Source: Hawksworthiomyces lignivorus
Lineage: Eukaryota; Ascomycota; Sordariomycetes; Ophiostomatales; Ophiostomataceae
Length of the DNA stretch: 64,000 nt
Direction: 5' to 3'
Assembly: GCA_002917075.1 (NCBI GenBank)
Contig: NTMA01000086.1
Location: 1-64,000 of the forward strand
Shown here in pieces: positions 10,120 to 20,696 of the stretch (its first letter is position 1; every line of letters begins with the position of its first letter). The notes below the pieces were generated by a model. The model ran no database searches. It saw only the letters and a program-made list of their open reading frames with translations, and was not told the origin of the DNA. The translations under genes were made by a program, and so were the position numbers.

Positions 10120-13100
10120 TTAGTGATAGTTGCCGCCCCATCCACGCTGCTGGTTGGCATAGTAGCTGCCAGCGCCGAAGCCCTGGCCGGCATGGCCACC
10201 ATGAGCGCCATGGCCACCGTATGCACCATACGGGCTGTTGCCATGGTTCTGGTTGGCTCCCGCACCCATGCCGTAGCCGCCACCGGTAACAGACTGGTTG
10301 CCGTGGAGGCCACCATGACCCTGCAGGTGTGAGGGATAGCCGCCGTAGCCGCTAACGCCCGCCTGCTGGCTGGACTGCGGCGGCGGCAGACCCGACTGCG
10401 ATGACTGCGTGTTGGTAGCCGATCCCGGACGAGCAAGTGAAGGGCTGGCTCCAGTGGGTCCCTTGGCATCACCATAAGGCTTCAAATCATCAGCACCGGT
10501 CTGCTGAGCGCTGACCTGTGCCTGCTGGGCACCGTAACCCTGGCCGGACTGCGACTGGTAAGAGCCTGCTCCGCGACCGAAGCCACCATCGTGTCCAGTG
10601 CCAAAGCCAGTTTGCTGGCCGACGGATTGACCAGAGCCAACACGGCCGTAGTCGCCCAGGCTAGAAGAACCCAGGACGCTGTTGTCACCACCGCGGTGAA
10701 GAGACGAAGCAGCGCCGAATCCAGATGCTTGCGAAGCGTTGTGGTCATAAGGCGTCTGAGGAGACATGCCATAGGGATGGTGCGCAGCACCATATCCGCC
10801 CTTGCCATACGGGCCACCGAAGTTGGCCTGACCGAAGGCGCCATACTGGTTCATGTACTGGGCATAATAGGGGCTAGCATAGTAAGGATGCTGGCTGTAC
10901 GATGGGTACTGGCTACCCTGGTGTTGTTGCTGGGCGTGCTGGCCCTGGCCAGCTTGGGCACCAGCTTGCTGCTGCGACTGTTGCTGCTGACCGGCTGTAG
11001 GAGGGTTAGGCGTCGAGGTGCCGCTATTCTGAGGATCCGCAGCAGCGGTTGTGGCAGCAGCACCTCCGAATCTAGAGGCGTTGCTCTGAGGATATTGGTT
11101 GAGCGAATCGCCCAACGGGTATCCACCATATGTGCGCTGATTCTGAGCAGCGTCTTGGTGGCCTTGCGAGGCCTGTTGGCCATAGGCCTGGTTGTAATAA
11201 TTGTATGGCATCCGGCTCTGAGCATCGGATGTGAAGTACTGCGAGTATTCATTGGGAGCAGAGCTGTAGGCAGTGGGTGGCTGCTGAGCCTGGGGCTGTG
11301 ACGACGCAGGCAGGCTTTGGAAGCTGTCATACTGAGAGTTAGCTGCCGGTTGGGCCTGGGCCGGCTGGCCATAAGCATCGAAAGGCTTCTGGCTGAAGGG
11401 AGTCTCTTGTGAAGCAGCCTGGCCATAGCGACCATACTGCTGCGTAGCCGCAGGTTGGGCTATGGTTGAAATAAAGATGTTAGCACCGGCGTTCGCAGTT
11501 CTGTAGGACTGTTGGGTAGGAGAATTGCAAATCATAGGCATATACGAACCTTGGCTGGCTGCAGCTGCAGGCTGCTGGGGGGCAGAGGAAACAGGAGCTG
11601 CTAAAGGAGTGTCAGTTAAGTCTAACGAAAGGCGTTGTAGTTGAGCGGAAGTAATACCGGTAGCAGCAGGAAGGCTAGGCGGCGCTGATGGGGTAGCAGC
11701 CGCAGGCTTCTGGGCAGTAAAAGCATCGGGAACTGCTGCGGCCGGAGCAACAGGTGGGAGAGAGGCACGTGGGTGAGCGACAGGAGAATCATCAGGAGGC
11801 TGGGCCCGGGTTTCGGGTTCCTCCCGGTCACCGTCGATATCATCGTCCACAGCGCCGTTGAAGTTCAGAGCACCAAATTGCACAGCAGCGCGGTCGACTT
11901 CGCGATTGACTGGCATGCGGACAGCTTCTTCCTGATCAAGGATGCGCCGCGAGTAGCTCGGCGTCCGAAGACCAGTGCGATCGGTCGCCTTGATGGCTGT
12001 GGCAGCATAACCGCTTCCGAGAGTCTTGGAAGCAGTGCTTTGCTGCTGGTGTTGTTGCTGAGAGGCTGAGAGAGGCGTGCTTGCTCCCGCAAGAGCGGCG
12101 CTGCGCGGGTCCCAGGAATCAGCAGCTTCGCTGCGGTTGGTGTCCGTGTCTGGTGGATGTGAGATGTCCACGACATGTTCCAAATTGCTTTCTGTGAGCT
12201 GATCCTTAGATGGCGGAATGGCCACATCTGGTACAGCAACAGCTGGAACGCTGACTTCGGGTACGCTGACTTCCTTCGCGGCAGGCTTGGCCGGAGCTTC
12301 CTCGACCACTGGTTCTGGTTCGGCAGCTTCGGGAGGTTCAGAGGATGGGGCTTCAGGGGCGGCAGCAGTAGTGGGAGGTTCGGGTTCGGTCGGTTCGGGA
12401 GCAGGCTTCTGTGCAGGAGGTGCTTCTTTGGGCTTTGAAACGGGCTTCGGCGGCGCCGTGGACTGTCGAAGCATGCTAGCCCAGGTCTTAGGGGCAGCAG
12501 CGGCAGGCGCAGGAGTAGGAGTATCATTAGAAGAAGGTGCAGGGGTCTGGTCATGAGTTGCGTTGCTGTCGTCGCCAGTCTTGGAGCTGTCCCAGGCCTG
12601 CGACTCTTCGGTGGGGACAGAAAGCGGATTCTTTTCGGAGCGAGTTCCGTTGGTAGGTTGGGCCGACCGGCCACGTGCACCACGACCGCCTCTTTCGGCA
12701 GTTCTAGCACCGGCACGTCCACGAGTCTTCTCGGGGCCAGCCCCTGCGCCCCTAGCCGTCCGAGCAGGAGCATCGCCCGTGGTGGATGAAAATGTGGAAT
12801 CTTTGGTCTTCGGCTTCGTGCGTTCCTTCTTAGGCTTGGAAACCTCGTCCCATTGCGAAATAGTACCTAGAGAGGCAAGTCAGTATGGATTGAGCTAGAA
12901 TGAGCTATCGCAGAGAGCAAATAGTATGCAGACGTTGATTTTTTTGATGAAAAAACTCGAGGTTCCCGATGCCATCAGGCTAGAAGTACCGAGTCGGAGA
13001 GCTCGCGTGCTTCGGGCCCATGTATCACAACGAAGCAAGGGGAAGGGAGAGAACAAAAATAAAAACATTGCCAGAAACAGGGAATGTGCTTGTAAAATTC

Positions 13101-13414
13101 TTACCTTCGGCAATGCGTGTGACAGTCAGATTCTCGTCACCGTCGGTCTCGCGAAGAGCGAACAGAATATCGACATCTGACCAGTCGGGGAACATTTCCT
13201 TGATCAAGCTCGTTTTGGCGCCATAGAGCTTCTTGAGCTCGCCAATCTCGCCCTCGTCCTCTAGCTCGCCAAGGCCGCCATCGTGCTTTGCATCACCATT
13301 CGTTCTGTCTCGAGTGCGCGTGCTTCCTCTGCCGCCAAAACCTCCTCTGCCGCCACGACTGGCGCCCCGGCCACCACGTGAGGCAGCCGGTCGGGACTGT
13401 ACCTCAGAAGACAT
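10120..13414 (-). CDS. DEF1: RNA polymerase II degradation factor DEF1 (CUE domain, Q/G-rich tail)
   Basis: Exon 1 is 13414-13105 and exon 2 begins at 12866. The 238-nt intron between them (donor GTAAGA, branch CTGAC, acceptor CTCTAG) joins IAEG to TISQWDE. The start of the protein has RGG repeats (residues 12-30). A CUE domain (about 66-104) follows, with an LKEMFPDW-like core and the sequence LFALRETDGD. After a charged and Pro/Ala-rich linker comes a conserved block containing AVQFGALNF and EEPETRAQPP, then a long Gln/Ala/Gly/Tyr-rich tail ending RGWGGNYH. In yeast, Def1 recruits Elongin-Cullin to ubiquitylate stalled RNA polymerase II, and its Q-rich tail is processed. Read straight through, the protein is 1018 residues. 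If the two stop-free candidate introns at 11601-11657 and 11460-11549 are removed it is 969. It is transcribed divergently from the gene at 14944. Confidence 0.88.
11460..11549 (-). other. Candidate stop-free 90-nt intron in DEF1
   Basis: On the minus strand the segment starts GTTCGT, contains GCTAACA about 20 nt before its end, and ends CCATAG. It is 90 nt with no stop codon, so the frame is kept whether it is spliced or not. Removal joins ...ASQ to AQPAATQQ, which fits the surrounding low-complexity sequence better than the inserted Cys/Ile-containing piece. The donor is weak. Confidence 0.5.
11601..11657 (-). other. Candidate stop-free 57-nt intron in DEF1
   Basis: The minus strand reads GTATTA at the donor, CTTAACTGAC near the end, and CCTTTAG at the acceptor. 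At 57 nt it has typical fungal intron size, is a multiple of three, and lacks a stop. Removal gives PAATAAPVSS, continuous with the flanking Ala/Pro-rich sequence. It could equally be coding (AQLQRLSLDLTD). Confidence 0.45.
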
Positions 13415-14943
13415 GTCTGAGATAGATCTGAGATGTGAAAAGAAGGAAGCAATGAACGATTGTCCACTGCGCGATGAGGGAGGATGAAGCGGAGGATGTA
13501 AATCGGATGGTAGAGCTCGAATGTGAAAAGGAAATAAGTAGGATAGTTTTTTGGGGGTCTTTTGCTGTTGGGCGGTTTTCGCGATCGTGCAAAAAGAGTA
13601 GCAAACAGGGAGAAAAGGTTGTCAACCTGCAGATGCCAACTACAGAGAAGGCTAAGCAACGGGGGGGAAAGCCCGTAGAAGGGAAAGGAAGACACGGTGT
13701 TGTGGTTGTGGTGCTTTTTAGACTCTTTGGACAGTACGACAATGGATGATGTAGAGGATGCAAAGTGGAAGAAGGGATTTTGGCGAAGAAGTTGTCATGT
13801 GTGCGTGTGCCTATAGTGAGTAGTTCGTGTTTTTTCTATGAGTAAGGTACGCACGGCTTTGTGCATAGCGTGCGTATGCGTATTGCGGCGCAGTGTGGAG
13901 GCTGGAAAAGTTTCTGCTCCCTGTGCTGGCCTTCCCCTTTCCAGCAGGAAGGCGCGACTCGCAAAAGGCCAAATCTGGGCCTGCAGCTGCCGCCCGAGAC
14001 CAGCACCTTCCCTCCTTGCAGCAAAAGAAGGTACTGGTACTTTTAAGTGGCCATGAAGTGTCCACTGTGTTACACTGTGGAACCATAGTTCCAGCCAAAA
14101 CAGCTTAAGTAGTGTTTCACCAAGCTGCCATTTAGCAGTGCTTTAGAGGTTGCTGGAGCAGCGGATCCCCTCCGAGCGAGTGCGTCTGCCCACAAATGAA
14201 AATCGACGACAGGCGATCACTTGGCGCCTTCTCAATGTACTGGTACAAAGCCAGTGGCTGGGTGGGTTATCAGTCAGCTGCCAACTGCCCGGCGAAAGCG
14301 ATTCGCTGTGCCGCCCTTGCAACAAGCCGAGCGTCTTTGCAAAATGATTCACAGGCTTCTTGCGACATTCTTCATTTTTCTTTCTTTCGCAAATTGCCAG
14401 CTGCGTTTTCTCCTTGTTAAGAGCTTCATTTTGATATGCGTTTTATCTGTCCCTTGCGTACTCCGTATTCGTATTCACATTAAGCTCAAGTGAAAAAAGT
14501 CAGGGGGGGTCTGCTAAGTATATTTTAGCTTCGCTTAATGCGCAACCAGTATCTTACATTTGTTACGCCCCAGAGAGTGAGCTGACGGCGGTGCTGTTCA
14601 GGAACTTAATGCAAAGCGTAGCATGCTTATGCTTAACCTTGGCGGTAACTCACCGCACTGTATACAAGGTACCCGAGGCAACTCCCATTCACACTCGGGC
14701 TGCGGTGCCCAGATGAGGCTTAGCGCCCCCCAATGACCTAGAAAGTCACCAGATACTGTCCACTTAAATCACGTGACGGTGGTTTTTGGTGGGGGAGACA
14801 AACTCCGGAAACAGGCACTTTCTAGCATCACCTCATCGCTTCATCCACATCACCGCACGCAGCCAACATCCATTGACGACGAACCTGTATCAGACTGCTT
14901 TCCGCCAGCAGCTGCTGCCCTCAAGGCCTGCAGGAAGCCAGCA
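13415..14943. promoter_or_regulatory. Divergent promoter region between DEF1 and the 14944 gene
   Basis: About 1.5 kb separates the two divergent start codons. On the minus strand, 13415-13740 is CT-rich and looks like the DEF1 leader. Nothing else in the region supports a gene; overlapping short frames at 13811-14490 occur on both strands and have no known motif. Confidence 0.6.
14769..14776. promoter_or_regulatory. TCACGTGA palindrome (E-box)
   Basis: This perfect 8-bp palindrome lies 168 bp upstream of the ATG at 14944. TCACGTGA is the core recognised by fungal bHLH factors of the Cbf1/Pho4 type. Whether it is occupied is unknown. Confidence 0.4.
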
Positions 14944-16269
14944 ATGCTCCCCACAAAGTCTTTCAGCTCCCTCAAGGGAATGCTGCCGAGAATCCACCAT
15001 CCGCTTCCTCTCAACGAAAAGAGCACGAAAAAGCTACTAGATACACTAACGACGTCATTCCGTAAGCATCTCGACCGCGAGCATGGCTGGCTAGAAGATG
15101 AGGCCGGCGCAGAGGCAGCGGCGAAAGCGAGCCCTCGCCCATTGAAGCAGCCACTACCGGCAGCCGCCGGTGGCAGTGCCGTCACGGCCAGCACCGGCAG
15201 GGACGGCCCGTCGTCCTCGAGACCGCACACGGCCACGCAGACGTCCAACCACCAGCACCAGCACAACCGGCCAACAGACCGCCATCTGCGCGCCATCTTG
15301 TCGAACCCCCTCTTCAGCTATGACCAGACCGTGGGCAGCCAGGTCCCGCACGGCGGCGAGCGTGATCCTATGGACATCTTCGACTGGGCTGTGGCGCGCG
15401 GCCTGATGACCACCAAGCGCGCTGCGGGATGTCTACTCGCAAAACGGCGCGAGGCCGTGCAGTCGTCACACGTGTCGGCCAAGGCGTCCATGGCGGCATC
15501 GGGAGCCGGCCTGAAGGTGCTGCAGTGGCTCCGGTCGTCGGGCCTCGAGCGGGAGCTGTCATTTATCTCCGACGCCCAGCTGACAGGCGTGCTCGTCCAG
15601 TTCCTAGCCGCAGAAGAAGGCTTGGATGCTATCGTGTGGCTGTGGATCGAGCGGCTGCGGCGGGGCGAGGGCCCGCAGGTCATCGGCCAGAAATCAGAGT
15701 CTGGTAACCACGAGATCGCCTCGGCCTCCTTCCTCCTCGACAAGCTGGTCAAGGCCAAGGCCAGCGGCGCTGCTACCCTCGACGACGCGTATCAAGCCAT
15801 GTGCCGCGGCGCCGACCTCTTCGACAAGACCACGCCAGCGTTCGAGGGCAACATCTTCTGGCCGTGGTGCTACCTGTCGTGGATGTCCACCTTCAAGGCC
15901 TGGAATTTGGCCAATCCGACCCCCCGCCTCTATGAGACCTTTGTCTCCATCATGGACCACGACAACCGGCCAAGCATCCGCCTAGAGCGAGCCCACCTCG
16001 AACTGCGCCATCCGACGCACCCCACCCCTGCGCCAGCCCTCGCGCTCCTGGCAGACGACCACTTGCTGAGGGACGTTCAAGCCAGCACGCCCACGGTCGA
16101 ACCGCCCCCCGGACGCCGCCCCGGCTACCCAGGTCGGATCGTGTCCATGGGCCTAGATACGGTACGGCATCTTGCATTTATCGGCGAGTCCCAGGAGGCA
16201 CAGCGCATCCTGGATCGGTTACGGCAACAGTTTGGTGCCCACCTTGACCAGATACCAATCCACACTTGA
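14944..16269 (+). CDS. Conserved-looking fungal protein of unknown function, 441 aa
   Basis: This is a single-exon frame of 441 residues. The open frame extends 57 codons further upstream, but there it begins only with GTG, so the first in-frame ATG (MLPTKSFSSLKG) is the better start. The N-terminus is basic with few acidic residues, compatible with a mitochondrial presequence. It is followed by LPLNEKSTKKLLDTLTTSF, then a low-complexity His/Gln/Ser linker (about residues 60-115), then RHLRAILSNPLF, and a globular C-terminal half with DPMDIFDWAVARGLMTTKRAAGCL and many helix-like segments ending in EAQRILDRLRQQ. The overall pattern is reminiscent of fungal mitochondrial gene-expression proteins, but I recognise no named domain and assign no function. 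It is convergent with the ENA-type ATPase. Confidence 0.75.
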   Translation: MLPTKSFSSLKGMLPRIHHPLPLNEKSTKKLLDTLTTSFRKHLDREHGWLEDEAGAEAAAKASPRPLKQPLPAAAGGSAVTASTGRDGPSSSRPHTATQTSNHQHQHNRPTDRHLRAILSNPLFSYDQTVGSQVPHGGERDPMDIFDWAVARGLMTTKRAAGCLLAKRREAVQSSHVSAKASMAASGAGLKVLQWLRSSGLERELSFISDAQLTGVLVQFLAAEEGLDAIVWLWIERLRRGEGPQVIGQKSESGNHEIASASFLLDKLVKAKASGAATLDDAYQAMCRGADLFDKTTPAFEGNIFWPWCYLSWMSTFKAWNLANPTPRLYETFVSIMDHDNRPSIRLERAHLELRHPTHPTPAPALALLADDHLLRDVQASTPTVEPPPGRRPGYPGRIVSMGLDTVRHLAFIGESQEAQRILDRLRQQFGAHLDQIPIHT

Positions 16270-17107
16270 GAGCGGAATGTGAGGACTTCTTATAGCATCA
16301 TTTTTTATCTCTTGAACGGCAACTGCTGCTGCGCACGAGCTCCTAGCATACTACCCACGGGCAAAGTCTAGCCCTCGCGCAGTCGGCACCAAATGAGTTG
16401 CATAAGCGTCGACGACACAGCGCCGGTTGATACCTTGGTAAGACGCCGAGGTACTCGCAGAAGTGACGTGGCAGTTGCTGTCTCCGTGCACTTGACGAGC
16501 CGAAAAGAAAACCAGGCTCCACAGCATGTGAGCTGCAGATGATAGCTGTCCATTTCAGTGATATGTTCACGCACAAGGCTGCGCCAAGATGAACATGGAC
16601 GCCGGCAGTCTGTTACTATTTTTATTACACACATTGTGCTACGTGTCGCAGCCACACGCATAGCGACCAACTTATTTTGTAACATAGTCAGCTAAGCCGT
16701 TAGACATCATAGACAACTTCAAATCAAATCTGATCTAACGAGTAAATTTCGTCACAAAAACCCTAACCAGTCATATCTCTGTGCTTTAGAGGGCCAGCAT
16801 AAAATTCTCCAAAGCATATAGTAAGATTTAATAAATATACTCTTCTATGCTGCAGGGATTAAAACATACAGTAAGTGCGGCTTTCATGTCTTCGAGTCAA
16901 CAGAAATAACCTAGTATCCAAATCAAACAACAACTGCAAACGAATAGGCGCAGCCATGATCAAAACCACAGCAATTACTGCAAGTTAAAATCAAAACAAA
17001 TGAAAATATATATTAAGGATTAAGCGGCAAACAGTCGTTTACGCACCCAGCTTCTTCAATCATCGCAATATCACCGTTGCTCCATTGATACTGTACCGTC
17101 TATATAC
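16270..17107. other. Spacer between convergent genes
   Basis: This is the 3' flank of the 14944 gene and of the ATPase gene. It is A/T-rich from about 16700 to 17020. No gene or structured element is seen. Confidence 0.6.
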
Positions 17108-20100
17108 TCACATCTCCGTCCTTGTGCCTAGAGCCATGCTATCCTCTATCCCCAATGGTACAGTCTCGTCGAAGAGGCCGAATTTCTGCTTCGTATACTT
17201 CCAGGCTTCGACCGCCAGAATAAAGATGACAATACCGGCAAACACCAGACCCCACTCCCATGTAATAGGTGCGTGTCGCAGCACCTGCTCGCCGATGACA
17301 GGTATGTAGACGAGCGCAATGGGCGGCAGAAGACCAATGACAACAGAGAAAAACAAAAACTTGTTCGCCCAGAGGTCTACGGCCACGTTGATAGGGAACA
17401 TATGTGGTGAGTCTGGATTCAGCCGGAATAATGAGCGGCGCATGTCTTTGAACTCCCATGCCGAGAAGAGAATCAAGTACGTCAGCTGAATGAAAACGGT
17501 GGCCCGAGCCCGGAACACATACAAGCAGCTTTCTGACCACTCGCGGTTGCATTGATGACCCAGCTGGCCATGATACGCGCCATACACAATGGCCACAAAG
17601 GTCAGAAGCGTCACAGCGCCCATGACAACGCCGTAAATGAGCATGTCGGTCACGAGCTGCCATGTGAATATGCCGCGCCCATGTGGCGGACGGTGCATAG
17701 CGTCTGGCGTCGCTTTCTCCATGCCCAAACCCAGGGCTGGCATCGCCGATGTGAAGATGTTGATCCACAGAATGTGTAGCGCACTGAGTGGAAACACAGA
17801 GAACCCGTCCGTGTCCTGGAAGGACAGGCCGATGATCAGGAGGATCACCTCTGCAATGTTGGAAACCAGAAGGTGCATCATAAATTTTTGGATATTGTCA
17901 AACATGCGGCGGCCTTCGCGCACGGCAGCAACAATCGAGCTGAAGCGATCGTCAGCCAGTACGATGGCAGCAGCGGATTTGGCAACGTCGCTGCCGGAGC
18001 CCATTGCAATTCCAACATCCGCACGACTCAGGCTTGGGGCGTCGTTAACTCCATCGCCGGTCATGGCGCTGAACTTTCTTCGACGCCGGAGCGCTTCGAT
18101 CATGCGTGTCTTGGTCTCAGGCGTGCACCGCGCTACAACCAGCGGCAGCTGCGGCATGGCGTCCAGTTCGGCGTCCGACATCGCATCGAAAGCTGTAGCG
18201 GGTAGCACGAGAGAGTCGGCCACGCTCGCGGGCAGCACGCCGGTATTCGAAGGAAGTATTCCCACCTCCCGTGCAATTGCTCGTGCAGTGGCGGGGTGAT
18301 CACCCGTCAGCATGTGAACGTAGATGCCGGCACCGGTGCACTCGCGGATGGATGGTGCTGTCTCCTCACGTGGTGGGTCATATATTCCCACGAGACCCAG
18401 GAAGGTCAAGTCGTCTTCCACAGCCATTCTGAATTTTTGCTCCAATACGGCTGGAGACTCTGGATCTTCGGATCTTAGGTCTTCCTTGCCATCATACAGG
18501 TCACTAGCAAGTTCATCTTCATAACCGTTAGTCTGCTCTTCGCTTAGCCGTCCTCCCATACGGCCGCCAGTCGGATCAGATTGCTCGCGTTGAGCTGTCC
18601 GGGGGTGCTTAACCCGGCCGGGCCACTGCCGGTAGGCGAGTGCAAGCACGCGGAGTCCAAGAGGTGCCAACATGTCCATCTGAGCAAGGATTTGGTCTTT
18701 CAATGAGGCGGTCATGGGAACTGAGTGCACTTCGTTCCGGTCGGTATCCGAGTCGTCAGCTAAATCAAGACAGCCACTACCATTGCTGACTCTGGAACAG
18801 CACTCAATAATGCGCTCAACAGCGCCCTTGGCGAAAACGAAGCTGTTGCTATTGCCCATATGCGGTTGCTGGATGACATCGCTGGCATTGCCCGGCGCGT
18901 CGTAGATGACGCTCATGCGTTTAATACTGCTATCGAAGGGAAATTCGGCCCGCTGCAACCAGCCAGCATCTTCAAGGGCGTCTTTTCCCAGACCAAAGCG
19001 TTTGGCAAATACTTGAAGGGCAATTTCAGTTGGCTCTCCAATGGATTGCCATTCGTCGGTCTCCGGATCCTGGCGAACTGTGGCGGCATTGCACAGGGCA
19101 CAAGAAAGCAAGAATTTGCGTAAGTCGGGCGTGAGCTGAACTTCACATTCGTCTTTTCCCCCTTGTTCCACCAAAAGCCGGCCCTGAATCTCCTCTTCTG
19201 AATTCTGCTCCGCCGTTTTGCCGGCGCGTCTGGCCTCTTCAGACCTTCTTTGCCGCCGACTCTTTGACATAACTACTCTACCGGTCGTGGGGTCATTCGG
19301 ATCCATCGATCCATAGACCGTCAAGGGACTGCGTCCCAGAAGCCAGGCCTTCTTCACGACCATGGCGCCCTTGGTCAGTGTGCCAGTCTTGTCCGAGCAT
19401 ATATTTGTAACGCCGCCCAGCAGTTCCACTGCAGCCAAGTCGCGCACGACAACATTAGCCTGGCGCATGATTCTCGTTGCCTGCACCATGGTCATGATGA
19501 GCACGATTGAAAGAGACTCGGGAATCAGGGCGATGGCGGTCGATGTCGCGTAGAGCACTACTTCGCTCGTGAGACGGAACTTTTGTGCACCGAAGACGAT
19601 GAACGCCACGACAACTGCTAAGAAGAACAGCGCGAAGGCTAAATATGTCAGCCGCCGCTGAAGCGGCGTGCAGCCGGTCAGGCCAACGAGGCGGAGAAAT
19701 AGGTCATAGAGGCGGCGCGCTGCTCCAATGATCGGTTGTCTACAGCCGTACTTGGTCACATTCATGGACCGGCCGGGCTTGCGCTTACTTTTACGCCCAG
19801 ATGCAGCCGCAATGCGACCAACCGCAGTGGCCATCCCCGTGGCGATGACAATACCTTTGCCGCGACCCTTACTGACATTTGTCGAAGCAAACGCCAGGTT
19901 GATCCGGTCGCCATCGGTAACATGTTCAGCAGAGGTAGCGGGTTTTCCGGAGGTGGGGTCAACGATGTCGTTGTGAGTGACTTTCTCCACGGGCAAGGAC
20001 TCGCCGGTCATCATTTGCTCGTCGCAGCTCAAGTTCATCGACTCGAAGAGACGGAGATCAGCAGGGACTGTGTCGCCCATATGAAGAATGACTATGTCAC

Positions 20101-20696
20101 CTGGCACGACTTCCGCACTGGAAGATCGTTAGCGCGTACGGTGAGGTATTGGTTGAGCAAAAAAACTAATTCAGACATACTTGGGAACGACATGCGCCCT
20201 GCCGTCGCGGACGACGGTGGCACTAGGTGAAGAAAGCGAACGCAAGGCATCCATCTTCTTTTCGGAGCGAGATTCTTGGTAAAAGCCAATGGCGACATTG
20301 ATGAAGATGATGGCACTTACGACACTCCCTTCGATTTTATCACCAATGCCAAACGAAACACCGACGATGATAAATAACACCTAGTTGATTGTCAGTACGG
20401 CTATTCTCTCTTTTGTATCCTCTTCAATTTCGCCATTGACATTCTCATTCAAGCTTCTCACGAAGGGTTTTGCTCGGTGTCGTTCATACCAGAGTCATAG
20501 CATTGCAAAACTGCTTTATCAGAATGGAGTACCACGGTGTGGGTTTCTGCACCTCCAACTCGTTCTTTCCATATTCAGCTTGCCGTCGCTGGACCTGTAA
20601 GTCGGTCAGTCCTTTTTCCACATCGGTCTCTATCTGTCTCGCAACATCTTGGACGCTGAGGAGGAAAGGGTGGAGATCGAACTGCGGAGGAGTCAT
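17108..20696 (-). CDS. P-type cation ATPase, ENA/ACU (IID) type, 3 exons
   Basis: Exons are 20696-20490, 20380-20181 and 20117-17108, joining in phase to 1138 residues. The introns are 109 nt (GTATGA...CTAG) and 63 nt (GTATGT, branch GCTAAC, acceptor CCAG). P-type landmarks are all present: TGES (about residue 173) in the actuator domain, IPES in the membrane helix before the P domain, DKTGTLT with the phosphorylated Asp near residue 378, FAKGAVE in the nucleotide domain, and TGDGVNDAPSL with the hinge. The N-terminal cation-ATPase domain (GLTDLQVQRRQAEYGKNELE) is intact. Fungal IID pumps export Na+ or K+ (ENA) or take them up (ACU); the sequence alone does not decide. Polar insertions lie in the cytosolic loops, for example KSKRKPGRS (about 245) and a stretch with many charged residues after GRLSEEQTNGYEDE. 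The start is taken at MTPPQFDLHP because the upstream frame has only TTG. Confidence 0.93.

Noticed and set aside
14773..14943. N-terminal extension of the 14944 protein
   Set aside because: The extended frame begins with GTG, not ATG, and overlaps an E-box; the first ATG is at 14944.
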